Shown here: positions 33,800 to 42,340 of the stretch, piece by piece
Layout of the letters: every line of letters starts with the position of its first letter
How positions within the stretch are numbered: the first letter of the stretch is position 1
Source: an uncultured Bariatricus sp.
GTDB taxonomy: Bacteria > Bacillota > Clostridia > Lachnospirales > Lachnospiraceae
DNA: 64,000 nucleotides
Reading direction: 5' to 3'
Assembly (NCBI GenBank): GCA_934307065.1
Contig: CAKRCD010000002.1
Coordinates: 62,001 to 126,000, forward strand
Position numbers and translations under genes: made by a program
The notes under the pieces: model-generated
What the model was told of the DNA's origin: nothing
Seen by the model: the letters and a program-made list of their open reading frames with translations, nothing else
The model's database searches: none

Positions 33800-34720
33800 A
33801 TGAAATTAAGAAAATTACTTACACTTACAATGGCAACTGTAATGACAGTATCAATGCTGGCAGGATGTGGTTCAAGCTCAGATAACAGTACAGATACATC
33901 AGATAACTCAGCAAAGCAGACAGAAAGCAGTTGGGATGCTTCAAACGATATCACAGTAATGTCACGGGAAGACGGTTCGGGAACAAGAGGAGCATTTATC
34001 GAACTGTTTGGAATCGAGGAAAAAGGTGCAGACGGTAAGAAAGTTGACAATACTACAGTTGATGCAGAAATCACAAATAATACCGAGGTTATGATGTCTA
34101 AAGTAGCAGGTGATGATTATGCAATCGGTTATGTATCACTTGGTTCTTTAAGCAACAAAGTAAAAGCGGTTAAGATTGATGGTGTTGAAGCAACAGAAGA
34201 AAACATTAAATCAGGTAAATACAAAGTATTCCGTCCATTCAACATTGCTACCAAAGGTAATGTTTCAGAGGTAGCACAGGATTTCATCAACTTTATCTTA
34301 AGTGAAGAAGGACAGAAAGTTGTTTCTGACAATGGATATATCGCTTTAGATGGTGCAAAACCTTTCGAATCAAACGGTGCAACCGGTAAAATTGTAGTAG
34401 CTGGATCTTCATCTGTTACACCGGTTATGGAAAAATTAAAAGAAGCGTATGCTGCTGTAAATGCCGGAGCTGAAATTGAAATCAACGAAAGTGACTCTAC
34501 AACAGGTATGACAAGCACAATGGAAGGCATCTGCGATATCGGAATGGCATCCCGCGATTTAAAGGAAGATGAAGCAAAAGAATTAGACGCAACTGTAATT
34601 GCAAATGACGGAATTGCAGTAATCGTAAATAACAACAGCGCTGTAGAAGAACTGACAAGCGAACAGGTAAAATCAATCTTCGTAGGTGATGTGCTTACAT
34701 GGGATGAAATTGTAAAATAA
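33800..34720 (+). CDS. pstS: Phosphate-binding lipoprotein PstS, circularly permuted
   Basis: A 306-residue lipoprotein (L-A-G-C, Cys23) that captures phosphate for the Pst importer. The two PBP halves are in swapped order. The half that normally comes last (S-R-E-D-G-S-G-T-R-G-A-F, A-I-G-Y-V-S-L-G, R-P-F-N-I-A-T) is at about residues 47-190. The half that normally comes first (G-K-I-V-V-A-G-S-S-S-V-T-P, S-D-S-T-T-G-M, I-G-M-A-S-R) is at about 196-306. All phosphate-binding motifs are kept, so it should fold and work. ATG 33800 has GGAGG upstream. Permuted PstS of this kind may be common in Lachnospiraceae, but I cannot check that here. Confidence 0.9.
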   Translation: MKLRKLLTLTMATVMTVSMLAGCGSSSDNSTDTSDNSAKQTESSWDASNDITVMSREDGSGTRGAFIELFGIEEKGADGKKVDNTTVDAEITNNTEVMMSKVAGDDYAIGYVSLGSLSNKVKAVKIDGVEATEENIKSGKYKVFRPFNIATKGNVSEVAQDFINFILSEEGQKVVSDNGYIALDGAKPFESNGATGKIVVAGSSSVTPVMEKLKEAYAAVNAGAEIEINESDSTTGMTSTMEGICDIGMASRDLKEDEAKELDATVIANDGIAVIVNNNSAVEELTSEQVKSIFVGDVLTWDEIVK

Positions 34721-34736
34721 TAATGAGGTAACATAT

Positions 34737-35624
34737 ATGAAAGCATGGAAAGAAATTATCATGCGGGGTGTGTTCTTTCTGGCTGCCTGCACTTCGGTGC
34801 TGGCAGTAGCACTCATTTGTATCTTTTTATTTGCAAATGGTGTCCCTGCGATGAAAGAGATTGGATTTGGTGCATTTCTTACAGGAATGACATGGAAACC
34901 CAATAATGATTTGTATGGTATTTTCCCAATGATTATCGGAAGCATATATGTAACGGCAGGAGCTGTACTGGTAGGAGTTCCGGTGGCAGTTCTTACTTCC
35001 GTGTTCATGGCAAAATATTGTCCGAAGAAGATTTATCCGGTTTTGAAATCTGCCACAGAATTACTGGCAGGAATTCCATCGGTTATCTATGGATTTTTCG
35101 GAATTATGGTTATGGTTCCAATGATTCGGAGCTTTGCAAAAACACTTCAGGCAGCAGGGATTATCCGAAAGGCAGGGAACGGAAGCAGTATTCTGACAGC
35201 ATCCCTTCTTCTTGCACTAATGATTCTTCCAACGATTATCGGAGTTACAGAGTCTGCAATTCGTGCAGTGCCGGTTCATTATTATGAGGGTTCACTGGCA
35301 CTGGGAGCAACCAAAGAACAAAGCATTTTTAAAGTAGTACTTCCGGCTGCAAAATCTGGTCTGATAGCAGGCATTGTTCTGGGAATCGGACGTGCCATTG
35401 GTGAGACTATGGCGGTAATTATGATTGCCGGAAATCAGCCAAGAATGGCAAACAGCATTTTTGCAGGAGTCCGTACACTGACAGCAAACATTGTGCTGGA
35501 GATGGGATATGCGACAGGACTGCACAGGGAGGCACTGATTGCCACAGCTGTAGTACTGTTTGTGTTTATTCTGATTATTAATTTCTCCGTATCACTCCTG
35601 AAGAGGAGGACAGAAAATGAATAA
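34737..35624 (+). CDS. pstC: Phosphate ABC permease PstC
   Basis: A 295-residue permease with six helices. It has the PstC signature region E-L-L-A-G-I-P-S-V-I-Y-G-F-F-G and the EAA-like loop Y-Y-E-G-S-L-A-L-G-A-T-K. It pairs with PstA. It starts 16 nt after pstS with a GAGG Shine-Dalgarno, and its 3' end overlaps pstA by 8 nt. Confidence 0.95.
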   Translation: MKAWKEIIMRGVFFLAACTSVLAVALICIFLFANGVPAMKEIGFGAFLTGMTWKPNNDLYGIFPMIIGSIYVTAGAVLVGVPVAVLTSVFMAKYCPKKIYPVLKSATELLAGIPSVIYGFFGIMVMVPMIRSFAKTLQAAGIIRKAGNGSSILTASLLLALMILPTIIGVTESAIRAVPVHYYEGSLALGATKEQSIFKVVLPAAKSGLIAGIVLGIGRAIGETMAVIMIAGNQPRMANSIFAGVRTLTANIVLEMGYATGLHREALIATAVVLFVFILIINFSVSLLKRRTENE

Positions 35625-36492
35625 AAAGAAACGAAAACAGCAATTGATTTCATACAAGAATGCACCGGGGTCAGCAATTCTGGCACTGCTTGTAATGCTT
35701 GCCACGCTTTTAACCTTTTTGACATTATTCTTTTTGATTATTTATCTGCTGATGAAAGGCGTGCCCCATCTTTCGGCAGACTTATTTTCACTGCATTATA
35801 CTTCAGATAATGTGTCCCTGTTCCCGGCTCTGATTAATACCGTCTGGATGACCGTGCTGGCACTTGTGATTGCAGTTCCTCTTGGAATTTTCGCAGCAAT
35901 CTTTCTGGTAGAATATGCAGGAAAAGGGAACCGGTTTGTGGATGTCATTCGTCTGACAACGGAGACACTTCAGGGAATTCCATCGATTGTATATGGTTTG
36001 TTCGGAATGTTGTTCTTTGTTACCAAGCTGAAATGGGGATTATCCCTTCTGTCCGGAGCATTTACACTGGCGATTATGATACTGCCGCTGATTATGCGGA
36101 CCACAGAGGAGTCTTTAAAATCCGTTCCGGAGAGTTATCGTGAAGGGAGCTTTGGACTGGGAGCCGGAAAGCTTCGTACCATTTTCCGGATTGTGCTTCC
36201 GGCAGCAGTTCCCGGTATTCTGGCAGGCGTGATTCTGGCAATCGGAAGAGTCGTAGGGGAAACTGCAGCTTTAATGTATACGGCAGGAACGGTAGCACAG
36301 ATACCGGACAGTATCATGGGCTCCGGAAGAACACTGGCACTTCACATGTATGTGTTGTCAAACGAAGGATTACATACAGATAAAGCCTATGCAACGGCTG
36401 TCGTACTTCTTGTTTTAGTCATTGGAATCAATACAATTTCAACAGTGGTTGCAAAGAGAATTTCGAAAGGAAATGGAAATGGAGAAGATTAA
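35617..36492 (+). CDS. pstA: Phosphate ABC permease PstA
   Basis: A 291-residue permease with six helices, [15 protein letters not shown] as the PstA signature and [11 protein letters not shown] as the EAA loop. It overlaps pstC at the start and pstB at the end, so the three are translationally coupled. Confidence 0.95.
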   Translation: MNKKKRKQQLISYKNAPGSAILALLVMLATLLTFLTLFFLIIYLLMKGVPHLSADLFSLHYTSDNVSLFPALINTVWMTVLALVIAVPLGIFAAIFLVEYAGKGNRFVDVIRLTTETLQGIPSIVYGLFGMLFFVTKLKWGLSLLSGAFTLAIMILPLIMRTTEESLKSVPESYREGSFGLGAGKLRTIFRIVLPAAVPGILAGVILAIGRVVGETAALMYTAGTVAQIPDSIMGSGRTLALHMYVLSNEGLHTDKAYATAVVLLVLVIGINTISTVVAKRISKGNGNGED

Positions 36493-37228
36493 GGTAAAAG
36501 ATTTAGATTTGTATTATGGTGACTTTAAAGCACTGAAGAATATAAATCTTGATATAGAAGCAAATAAAATTACAGCATTCATCGGCCCGAGTGGATGTGG
36601 AAAATCAACACTTTTGAAATCCCTGAACCGAATGAACGATTTGGTGGCAGGATGCCGGATTGAGGGCGATGTGTTGCTGGATGGAGAAGATATTTATGGA
36701 GATATGGATGTGAATCTGCTGCGTAAGCGGGTGGGAATGGTATTTCAGAAACCAAATCCATTTCCAATGAGTATTTATGATAATATTGCTTACGGTCCAC
36801 GTACACATGGAATCCGCTCGAAGGCCAAATTGGATGATATTGTAGAAAAATCTTTAAGAGATGCGGCAATCTGGGAAGAATGTAAGGACAGATTGAAGAA
36901 AAGTGCCCTTGGGATGTCAGGCGGACAGCAGCAGAGACTTTGTATTGCAAGAGCTCTTGCAGTGCAACCGGAAGTACTTCTCATGGACGAACCGACTTCA
37001 GCACTGGATCCAATTTCAACATCTAAGATTGAAGACCTTGCCGTAGAACTGAAAAAAGATTATACTATTGTCATGGTAACGCACAATATGCAGCAGGCGG
37101 TCCGTATATCTGATAACACAGCATTCTTCCTTCTTGGGGAAGTCATTGAATATAATAATACAGAGAAATTGTTCTCGATTCCATCAGATAAGAGAACAGA
37201 AGATTATATTACAGGGAGGTTTGGTTAA
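36479..37228 (+). CDS. pstB: Phosphate ABC ATPase PstB
   Basis: A 249-residue ATPase with Walker [11 protein letters not shown]-loop Q-K-P-N-P-F-P-M, signature M-S-G-G-Q-Q-Q-R and Walker [14 protein letters not shown] chose the ATG at 36479 because AAGG lies 8 nt upstream; an ATG at 36473 is too close to it. It overlaps pstA by 14 nt and powers phosphate import. Confidence 0.96.
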   Translation: MEKIKVKDLDLYYGDFKALKNINLDIEANKITAFIGPSGCGKSTLLKSLNRMNDLVAGCRIEGDVLLDGEDIYGDMDVNLLRKRVGMVFQKPNPFPMSIYDNIAYGPRTHGIRSKAKLDDIVEKSLRDAAIWEECKDRLKKSALGMSGGQQQRLCIARALAVQPEVLLMDEPTSALDPISTSKIEDLAVELKKDYTIVMVTHNMQQAVRISDNTAFFLLGEVIEYNNTEKLFSIPSDKRTEDYITGRFG

Positions 37229-37231
37229 GAT

Positions 37232-37888
37232 ATGCGGAATCGTTTTGACAGTCAGTTGGAAACTTTGAATGAAATGCTCATTCATATGGGAGAACTTTGT
37301 GAAATAGCCATAGAGGATGCTACAAAGGCTCTGGAAACAGAAGATTTAAGCCTTGCAAAAAAGGTAATTGAATCCGATGAGGAGATAGACCATCAGGAGA
37401 AGGATATTGAGAATTTGTGTCTGAAGTTATTGCTTCAGCAGCAGCCGGTTGCAAGGGATTTGCGTCAGATTTCGGCAGCACTGAAGATGATTACGGATAT
37501 GGAACGAATCGGTGACCAGACAGCAGATATTGCAGATATTGTGATGTCGACAAAGTTTGAGGAGAATCAGTCTCTTACAGATATTCGTCTGATGGCAGAG
37601 GCTGCAGCAAAGATGGTGCGTGACAGTGTATCAGCTTATGTACAGAGGAATCTGGAACTTGCAAGACGGGTCATGTGTGCGGATGATACAGTAGATGCCA
37701 TGTTTGATAAAATTAAACAAGAATTGGTGGATTTCATTTCAAAGCGTGAGAGTACAAATGCTGATCAGGCAATCGATTTGATTATGATTGCCAAATATTT
37801 GGAGCGAATCGGTGACCACGCGACAAATATTGCAGAATGGGTAGAATTTTCCATCACAGGAACCCATGCAAGTCTCGCGCAGCTTTAA
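37232..37888 (+). CDS. phoU: Phosphate signalling protein PhoU
   Basis: A 218-residue all-helical protein with two PhoU repeats, each carrying an E/D-R-I-G-D-x2-x2-I-A-D/E metal-binding stretch (M-E-R-I-G-D-Q-T-A-D and L-E-R-I-G-D-H-A-T-N). It links the transporter to the PhoR kinase and limits phosphate uptake. It lies 3 nt after pstB. Confidence 0.95.
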   Translation: MRNRFDSQLETLNEMLIHMGELCEIAIEDATKALETEDLSLAKKVIESDEEIDHQEKDIENLCLKLLLQQQPVARDLRQISAALKMITDMERIGDQTADIADIVMSTKFEENQSLTDIRLMAEAAAKMVRDSVSAYVQRNLELARRVMCADDTVDAMFDKIKQELVDFISKRESTNADQAIDLIMIAKYLERIGDHATNIAEWVEFSITGTHASLAQL

Positions 37889-37909
37889 GAATCCGGAAAA
37901 GAGGAGACT

Positions 37910-38584
37910 ATGATTTTTTGTGTAGAAGATGATGGAAATATCCGCGAACTGGTAATTTATACGCTGGAGACAACGGGCATGCATGCACAGGGATTTGAAA
38001 ATGGGAAAAGCTTTTTTACAGCTCTGGAAGGAGAACTTCCAGAGCTTGTTTTGCTTGATATCATGCTTCCCGGCGAAGATGGAATGGCAATTTTGAAACG
38101 GTTGAAATCCAATGAACGGACCAAAGACATTCCGGTAATTATGCTGACTGCCAAGGGAGCGGAATATGAAAAGGTTATGGCACTGGACAGTGGAGCAGAT
38201 GATTATGTGGTAAAGCCATTCGGTATGATGGAACTGTTGTCCAGAATCCGCGCAGTCTTAAGAAGGGCAAAGCCGCAAAGCAGTCAGGAAGGACATACAT
38301 ACGGTGCAATTTCACTGGATAAGAAGAAACACGAGGTTATGGTAGACGGAAAACCGGTGGTATTGACCTTAAAAGAATTTGAGATGCTGGCTTATCTTCT
38401 GGAAAACAGAAATATTGTACTAACCAGAGACCAGCTTCTGGAGAAAATATGGGGCTATGATTTTGATGGCGAGACCAGAACCGTGGATGTACATGTACGG
38501 ACCTTAAGACAGAAGCTTGGCAAAGCCGGGGAATGCATTGAGACAGTTCGTGGTGTGGGCTACAGAATAGGGGACAAACTATGA
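37910..38584 (+). CDS. phoP: Response regulator, PhoP/PhoB family
   Basis: A 224-residue OmpR-type regulator with a receiver domain (acidic pocket E6-D7-D8, phosphoacceptor Asp50, conserved Lys in V-V-K-P-F) and a C-terminal winged helix with R-T-V-D-V-H-V-R-T-L-R. Its place after phoU and before a phosphate-type kinase supports the phosphate-sensor role, and PhoP-box-like repeats precede pstS. The stop overlaps the kinase start by 4 nt. Confidence 0.93.
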   Translation: MIFCVEDDGNIRELVIYTLETTGMHAQGFENGKSFFTALEGELPELVLLDIMLPGEDGMAILKRLKSNERTKDIPVIMLTAKGAEYEKVMALDSGADDYVVKPFGMMELLSRIRAVLRRAKPQSSQEGHTYGAISLDKKKHEVMVDGKPVVLTLKEFEMLAYLLENRNIVLTRDQLLEKIWGYDFDGETRTVDVHVRTLRQKLGKAGECIETVRGVGYRIGDKL

Positions 38585-39936
38585 AAAACAGAATTCGAAG
38601 AGGCATGTATCTCGTAGTGTTTCTGTCACTGATTCTTTCCTATATTCTGATGACGTTCATGATTTACCGGCAGACCTTGGCAAATGTAAAAACAGAATTA
38701 AAGCAGGAAGCCGGTTATATTGCGATTTCACTGGATTTAAACGGAGAATCTTATCTTCAGCGCGTGGATGAGGTACATTCAGAAACAAGGATAACACATA
38801 TCGGTTCAGACGGTAAAGTATTGTATGATTCGGAGAAGGATGTTACAACACTGGAAAATCACAAATCCAGAAAAGAAGTGCAGGAGGCTTTTCAGAATGG
38901 AAGCGGGGAGCAAATCCGCAAATCGAATACGCTGGATGAAGAAATGATTTATTATGCATTACGGTTGGAGGATGGATCTGTGCTTCGCGTGTCCCGCGGA
39001 ATGAACTCTGTTCTCAGGACAGCACTTTCAGCATTTCCACAGATGCTGATTATTGCCCTGGTTTTGCTCGGATTTGCATGGGGACTTGCACATCTGGAAG
39101 TACGGAGACTGATGCAGCCGGTATATAAACTGGATTTGGAACACCCAATGGAAAATACGGTGGATGAAGAACTGGTTCCGCTGCTTGAACGGCTGGATAC
39201 TCAGAATCAGGAAAAAGCAAAAGTAGAACAGATGCGGAAGGAATTTTCTGCAAATGTATCCCATGAGCTGAAGACACCGCTCACTTCCATTTCCGGTTAT
39301 GCGGAGATTATGAAAGAAGGTCTGGTAAAACCGGAAGATATGAAGAAATTTTCGGAACGTATTTATCAGGAGGCAAGCCGCATGATTACTCTGGTAAGTG
39401 ATATTATTCAGATATCCAAGCTGGACGAAGGCCTGCCGGGAATGGAGAAGGAGACGGTGGATTTGTATGCACTTTCTAAGAAAATTATTATCCGCCTGTC
39501 ACCGGTAGCAGAAAAGAAGTGGGTGCAGATGGAGCTGGTTGGGGAGCCGGTCAGCATAGAAGGAGTTCCTCAGGTACTGGAGGAAATGATTTCCAATTTG
39601 TGTGAGAATGCGATTAAGTATAATGTGGAGTATGGAAAAGTGTCTGTGTGGACAGGAAAGACTCTGCAAGGCATTAAAGTTATTGTGACAGATACAGGGA
39701 TTGGTATTCCAAAAGAACATCAGGAGCGGATATTTGAGCGGTTCTACCGGGTGGATAAGAGTCACTCCAGAGAAACGGGTGGAACAGGACTTGGCCTTTC
39801 TATTGTGAAACATGGTGCAATGCTTCACAATGCAGAAATTTCTGTACACAGTGAAGTGGGACGTGGCACCAGGATGGAATTGACTTTTAAGGAAGATACC
39901 GATATAATAAATCTATCTGATGAAGGAAGGAGATGA
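38581..39936 (+). CDS. phoR: Sensor histidine kinase PhoR
   Basis: A 451-residue membrane kinase. It has helix 1 at residues 9-29, an extracellular loop of about 110 residues, helix 2 near 152-170, a linker, the HisKA domain with phospho-accepting His228 in V-S-H-E-L-K-T-P-L, and an HATPase domain (N-box L-C-E-N-A-I-K-Y-N, D-T-G-I-G-I, G-T-G-L-G-L). It partners with the regulator directly upstream. grdX starts 6 nt after its stop. Confidence 0.93.
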   Translation: MKNRIRRGMYLVVFLSLILSYILMTFMIYRQTLANVKTELKQEAGYIAISLDLNGESYLQRVDEVHSETRITHIGSDGKVLYDSEKDVTTLENHKSRKEVQEAFQNGSGEQIRKSNTLDEEMIYYALRLEDGSVLRVSRGMNSVLRTALSAFPQMLIIALVLLGFAWGLAHLEVRRLMQPVYKLDLEHPMENTVDEELVPLLERLDTQNQEKAKVEQMRKEFSANVSHELKTPLTSISGYAEIMKEGLVKPEDMKKFSERIYQEASRMITLVSDIIQISKLDEGLPGMEKETVDLYALSKKIIIRLSPVAEKKWVQMELVGEPVSIEGVPQVLEEMISNLCENAIKYNVEYGKVSVWTGKTLQGIKVIVTDTGIGIPKEHQERIFERFYRVDKSHSRETGGTGLGLSIVKHGAMLHNAEISVHSEVGRGTRMELTFKEDTDIINLSDEGRR

Positions 39937-39942
39937 TGTTTC

Positions 39943-40332
39943 GTGTGGAAACTGGAAGACACCATCTTAGTGACCAATAATGATCGTGTTTATGAAAAAT
40001 ATAAAGATATTACGAACGTCATTTTGGTAGAATCGTACGAGGCAGTTTTAATTAAAGTGAGGGATCTGGTGTATGACAGGCATGTGCTGCTTACTCATCC
40101 GCAGGCATCCAGTCTGAAGCCGAATCAGACACCATATCGCTCTGTAGCGGTTTATCCAAAAAGGGATGAGGATAATACAAAGGATATCATGTTGATTGAG
40201 AAGTGTATTGAGACATACAGGCAGTGGCAGGATATTGCACCGACTCCTACGAATTACGAAGAAAGGGTTGCTAATGATTTCAAGACCATAGATTTATCGG
40301 TAGTGGATAATTTTATGCCTAGAATTTCCTAA
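39943..40332 (+). CDS. grdX: GrdX-like protein
   Basis: A 129-residue soluble protein resembling GrdX, a small protein of unknown function found in glycine/betaine/sarcosine reductase loci. Typical parts are L-V-T-N-N-D-R-V near the start, V-L-I-K-V-R-D-L-V in the middle and L-L-T-H-P-Q-A-S-S-L-K-P-N-Q-T-P-Y-R-S-V. The start is a GTG at 39943 with GAAGGAAGGAG upstream; two nearby ATGs are out of frame. It lies only 6 nt after phoR, so it may be read from the phosphate operon, and is separated from grdE by a TetR gene and a convergent LysR gene. Confidence 0.82.
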   Translation: MWKLEDTILVTNNDRVYEKYKDITNVILVESYEAVLIKVRDLVYDRHVLLTHPQASSLKPNQTPYRSVAVYPKRDEDNTKDIMLIEKCIETYRQWQDIAPTPTNYEERVANDFKTIDLSVVDNFMPRIS

Positions 40333-40348
40333 ATAGCAGTAGAAGACT

Positions 40349-41047
40349 ATGAGTAACGGGAAACCGAAGGTCGCTTATTTTAAGGGCTTGACAAAGAAAG
40401 ATTATATTGCGAAAACAATTGAGATCATTGATAATGAGGGGGTTGAGGCAGTATCGATCCGCAGGATTGCCAAGGAGATGGAATGTTCATCAGCCAGTTT
40501 ATACCGACATTTTGAAAATCTGTCAGAATTGATTTATTATGCAGAACTGCATACACTGAAAGGGTATATCAATCGTCTGAATGAAGCAGAAAAGGGATGG
40601 AAGAATATCTGGGATTATTATGTAGGAATTTGGGATTGCTACAGTAAAGAAGCATTCCGCCATCAACATGAGTACGATACCCTGTTTTTAGTGAACGATA
40701 ATTCCAAGTTGAATGTCTCTATCAAAGAATACTATGAGATGTTCCCGGAAGAGAAAGATAAGACGAACGACTTCTTTTCTGAGATGTTGGAAACCGTAGA
40801 TTTTATGGGACGAGATTTTCAGATCTGCAAGAAGTGTATTGCAGCAGGTGTGATCGACTATGACGAAGCAGTACGCTTGAATCGAATTGCATGTGTGCTG
40901 TATGAAGGCTACTTCAAAATGGTAGTGGATTATAAGATTCCGGAAGAGGAACTGGATCTCTGGGTACAGAAGTATATCGACGATCTGGACTGGGTAGTGA
41001 TGCATCTGGCAAAGGACTTAAAGGGATATCAAGGTTATGGAAAGTAA
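40349..41047 (+). CDS. TetR-family transcriptional regulator
   Basis: A 232-residue regulator with an N-terminal TetR DNA-binding domain (I-I-D-N-E-G-V-E-A-V-S-I-R-R-I-A then C-S-S-A-S-L-Y-R-H-F) and an uncharacterised C-terminal ligand domain. It lies 16 nt after grdX. The palindrome-cored sequences at the grdE promoter (42227-42239 and 42305-42317) are plausible binding sites for a dimeric repressor of this kind, but a link to this gene is inference. Confidence 0.88.
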   Translation: MSNGKPKVAYFKGLTKKDYIAKTIEIIDNEGVEAVSIRRIAKEMECSSASLYRHFENLSELIYYAELHTLKGYINRLNEAEKGWKNIWDYYVGIWDCYSKEAFRHQHEYDTLFLVNDNSKLNVSIKEYYEMFPEEKDKTNDFFSEMLETVDFMGRDFQICKKCIAAGVIDYDEAVRLNRIACVLYEGYFKMVVDYKIPEEELDLWVQKYIDDLDWVVMHLAKDLKGYQGYGK

Positions 41048-41060
41048 ATATGTGCTGAAT

Positions 41061-41095
41061 AAAAGGCTTGGTCAGTGTGACTAAGCCTTTTTTTT
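41061..41095. terminator. Bidirectional terminator
   Basis: A 13-bp stem (AAAGGCTTGGTCA / TGACTAAGCCTTT, one G-T pair) with a 3-nt loop and a following T run. It serves the TetR gene; the right arm covers the last codons of the convergent LysR gene. Confidence 0.87.
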
Positions 41096-41962
41096 GTCTA
41101 TATTACGATAATCCAGATAATCAAGAAAACGTTTCACGGCCACGGATGCAGACCGCTTGTCCTTCAGCGCAAGGCAAATCCGGCGGGAGGCCGGAACATC
41201 CAGCTCCTTGATGACAACATGATAAGGAATCCGTCTTAGAATCAGCTTTGGAAGGATACTGATACCGAGTCCGCTTTCCACCATAGACATAATTGCGTAA
41301 TCATCCCAGGTGGTAAAATGGATTTTCGGAGATAGTCCATACTGGGCGAGAAGAGCAGAGATTTCTGCTTTTTCCCCTTTTTCCATCAGCATAAATGGAT
41401 AATCACAGAGTGATGCTACCGGAAATACCGGAAGTGAGGCCAGCGGATGGTCTTCTGGCATTATGACCATGAACGGGTCCTCATCGAGAAAAATAGTTTC
41501 AAATTCCGAACGGGTTGGCAGACATACAAAGCCGCAGTCCACACGGCCTTCGGCTATCCAGTTTTCTATTTCGGCATAATCTCCGAGAAGAAGTTCATAA
41601 TCGATATGGGGATAGTCCTTCTGAAATTCACGGATAATGTTCGGAAGCCAGTGTGTGGATGGGCTGGAGAAAGTACCAATACGAATCAGTCCGGATTGAA
41701 GTCCATTCAGTTCATCTACCTGCATTTGTAGTTTCTCATATTCATCTACAATATTCTTTGCATAGGGCAGCAGCTTTAGCCCATCAGAGGTAAGCTTGAC
41801 GCCGCCCTTTCCACGCTCCAATAAAGTAACGCCCCACTCTTTTTCCAAATCGCCAATCATGCGGCTGATACCGGACTGAGAGTAACTAAGCTTTTCACCA
41901 GCTTTCGAGAAACTGCCGTATTCTACCGCTTTTACAAAAGACATATATTTTTGAATACCCAT
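41081..41962 (-). CDS. LysR-family transcriptional regulator beside grdE
   Basis: A 293-residue LysR-type regulator with an N-terminal helix-turn-helix (G-S-F-S-K-A-G-E-K-L-S-Y-S-Q-S-G-I-S-R) and an effector domain of about 200 residues. It is divergent from grdE and shares with it a 378-bp AT-rich intergenic region. Its start has a GGAGGG Shine-Dalgarno. By position it is the likely activator of the component B operon, with the operon's substrate or a product as possible ligand. Confidence 0.9.
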   Translation of the reverse strand: MGIQKYMSFVKAVEYGSFSKAGEKLSYSQSGISRMIGDLEKEWGVTLLERGKGGVKLTSDGLKLLPYAKNIVDEYEKLQMQVDELNGLQSGLIRIGTFSSPSTHWLPNIIREFQKDYPHIDYELLLGDYAEIENWIAEGRVDCGFVCLPTRSEFETIFLDEDPFMVIMPEDHPLASLPVFPVASLCDYPFMLMEKGEKAEISALLAQYGLSPKIHFTTWDDYAIMSMVESGLGISILPKLILRRIPYHVVIKELDVPASRRICLALKDKRSASVAVKRFLDYLDYRNIDKKKA

Positions 41963-42220
41963 ACATCTACCCTCCTTTTCTTATTTTAAGGGGTAAAATC
42001 TTTTGATTACTATTATTCTTATCATACGATGAATCGGCTATAAAAACAAGAAAATTATTGAAGTTATCACTCAATATTGATTATAGATAAAATAAATAGT
42101 TCAAACGTCAAAAAAATGTCAATAGAAAACGTGTAAAAAAATAATTTTCGGTAAAATAACAAAAATATACAAAAAAATATGTGAAAAGTGCAACAAAATA
42201 AAAAAGTGTACCAATAATGC

Positions 42221-42249
42221 TTGAAAGTAATCGCGATAAGATTTATAAT
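42221..42249 (+). promoter_or_regulatory. Sigma-A promoter of the grdE operon
   Basis: TTGAAA (42221-42226), 17-bp spacer, perfect TATAAT (42244-42249). The spacer contains operator copy 1. The leader from about 42256 to the start is about 85 nt. Confidence 0.82.
42227..42239 (+). promoter_or_regulatory. Operator-like sequence, copy 1 (inside the promoter spacer)
   Basis: GTAATCGCGATAA, with the perfect 8-bp palindrome ATCGCGAT at its core, placed between -35 and -10. A repressor bound here would block RNA polymerase. Confidence 0.65.
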
Positions 42250-42304
42250 ACAGTCATGAAGGATAAAGACAGAATAAAAAACATTTATTTTTTTTATCTA
42301 TGGG

Positions 42305-42317
42305 TTATCGCGATTAC
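42305..42317 (-). promoter_or_regulatory. Operator-like sequence, copy 2 (leader)
   Basis: TTATCGCGATTAC is the exact reverse complement of copy 1, 66 bp further on in the transcribed leader and 23 bp before the grdE start. Two copies 78 bp apart (start to start) could allow looping. Confidence 0.65.
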
Positions 42318-42340
42318 AACATTCAAAGGAGGGAATGCAT

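Larger units (their letters stand above)
41963..42340. other. AT-rich divergent intergenic region between LysR gene and grdE
   Basis: A 378-bp non-coding region. The LysR-proximal half is A/T-rich without a clear promoter on the minus strand. The grdE-proximal part holds a strong promoter and two inverted copies of a 13-bp sequence, described separately. I see no riboswitch fold. Confidence 0.7.

Noticed and set aside
34129..34746. Antisense reading frame of 205 codons over pstS
   Set aside because: Shadow of the pstS gene; composition is that of a reversed coding strand.
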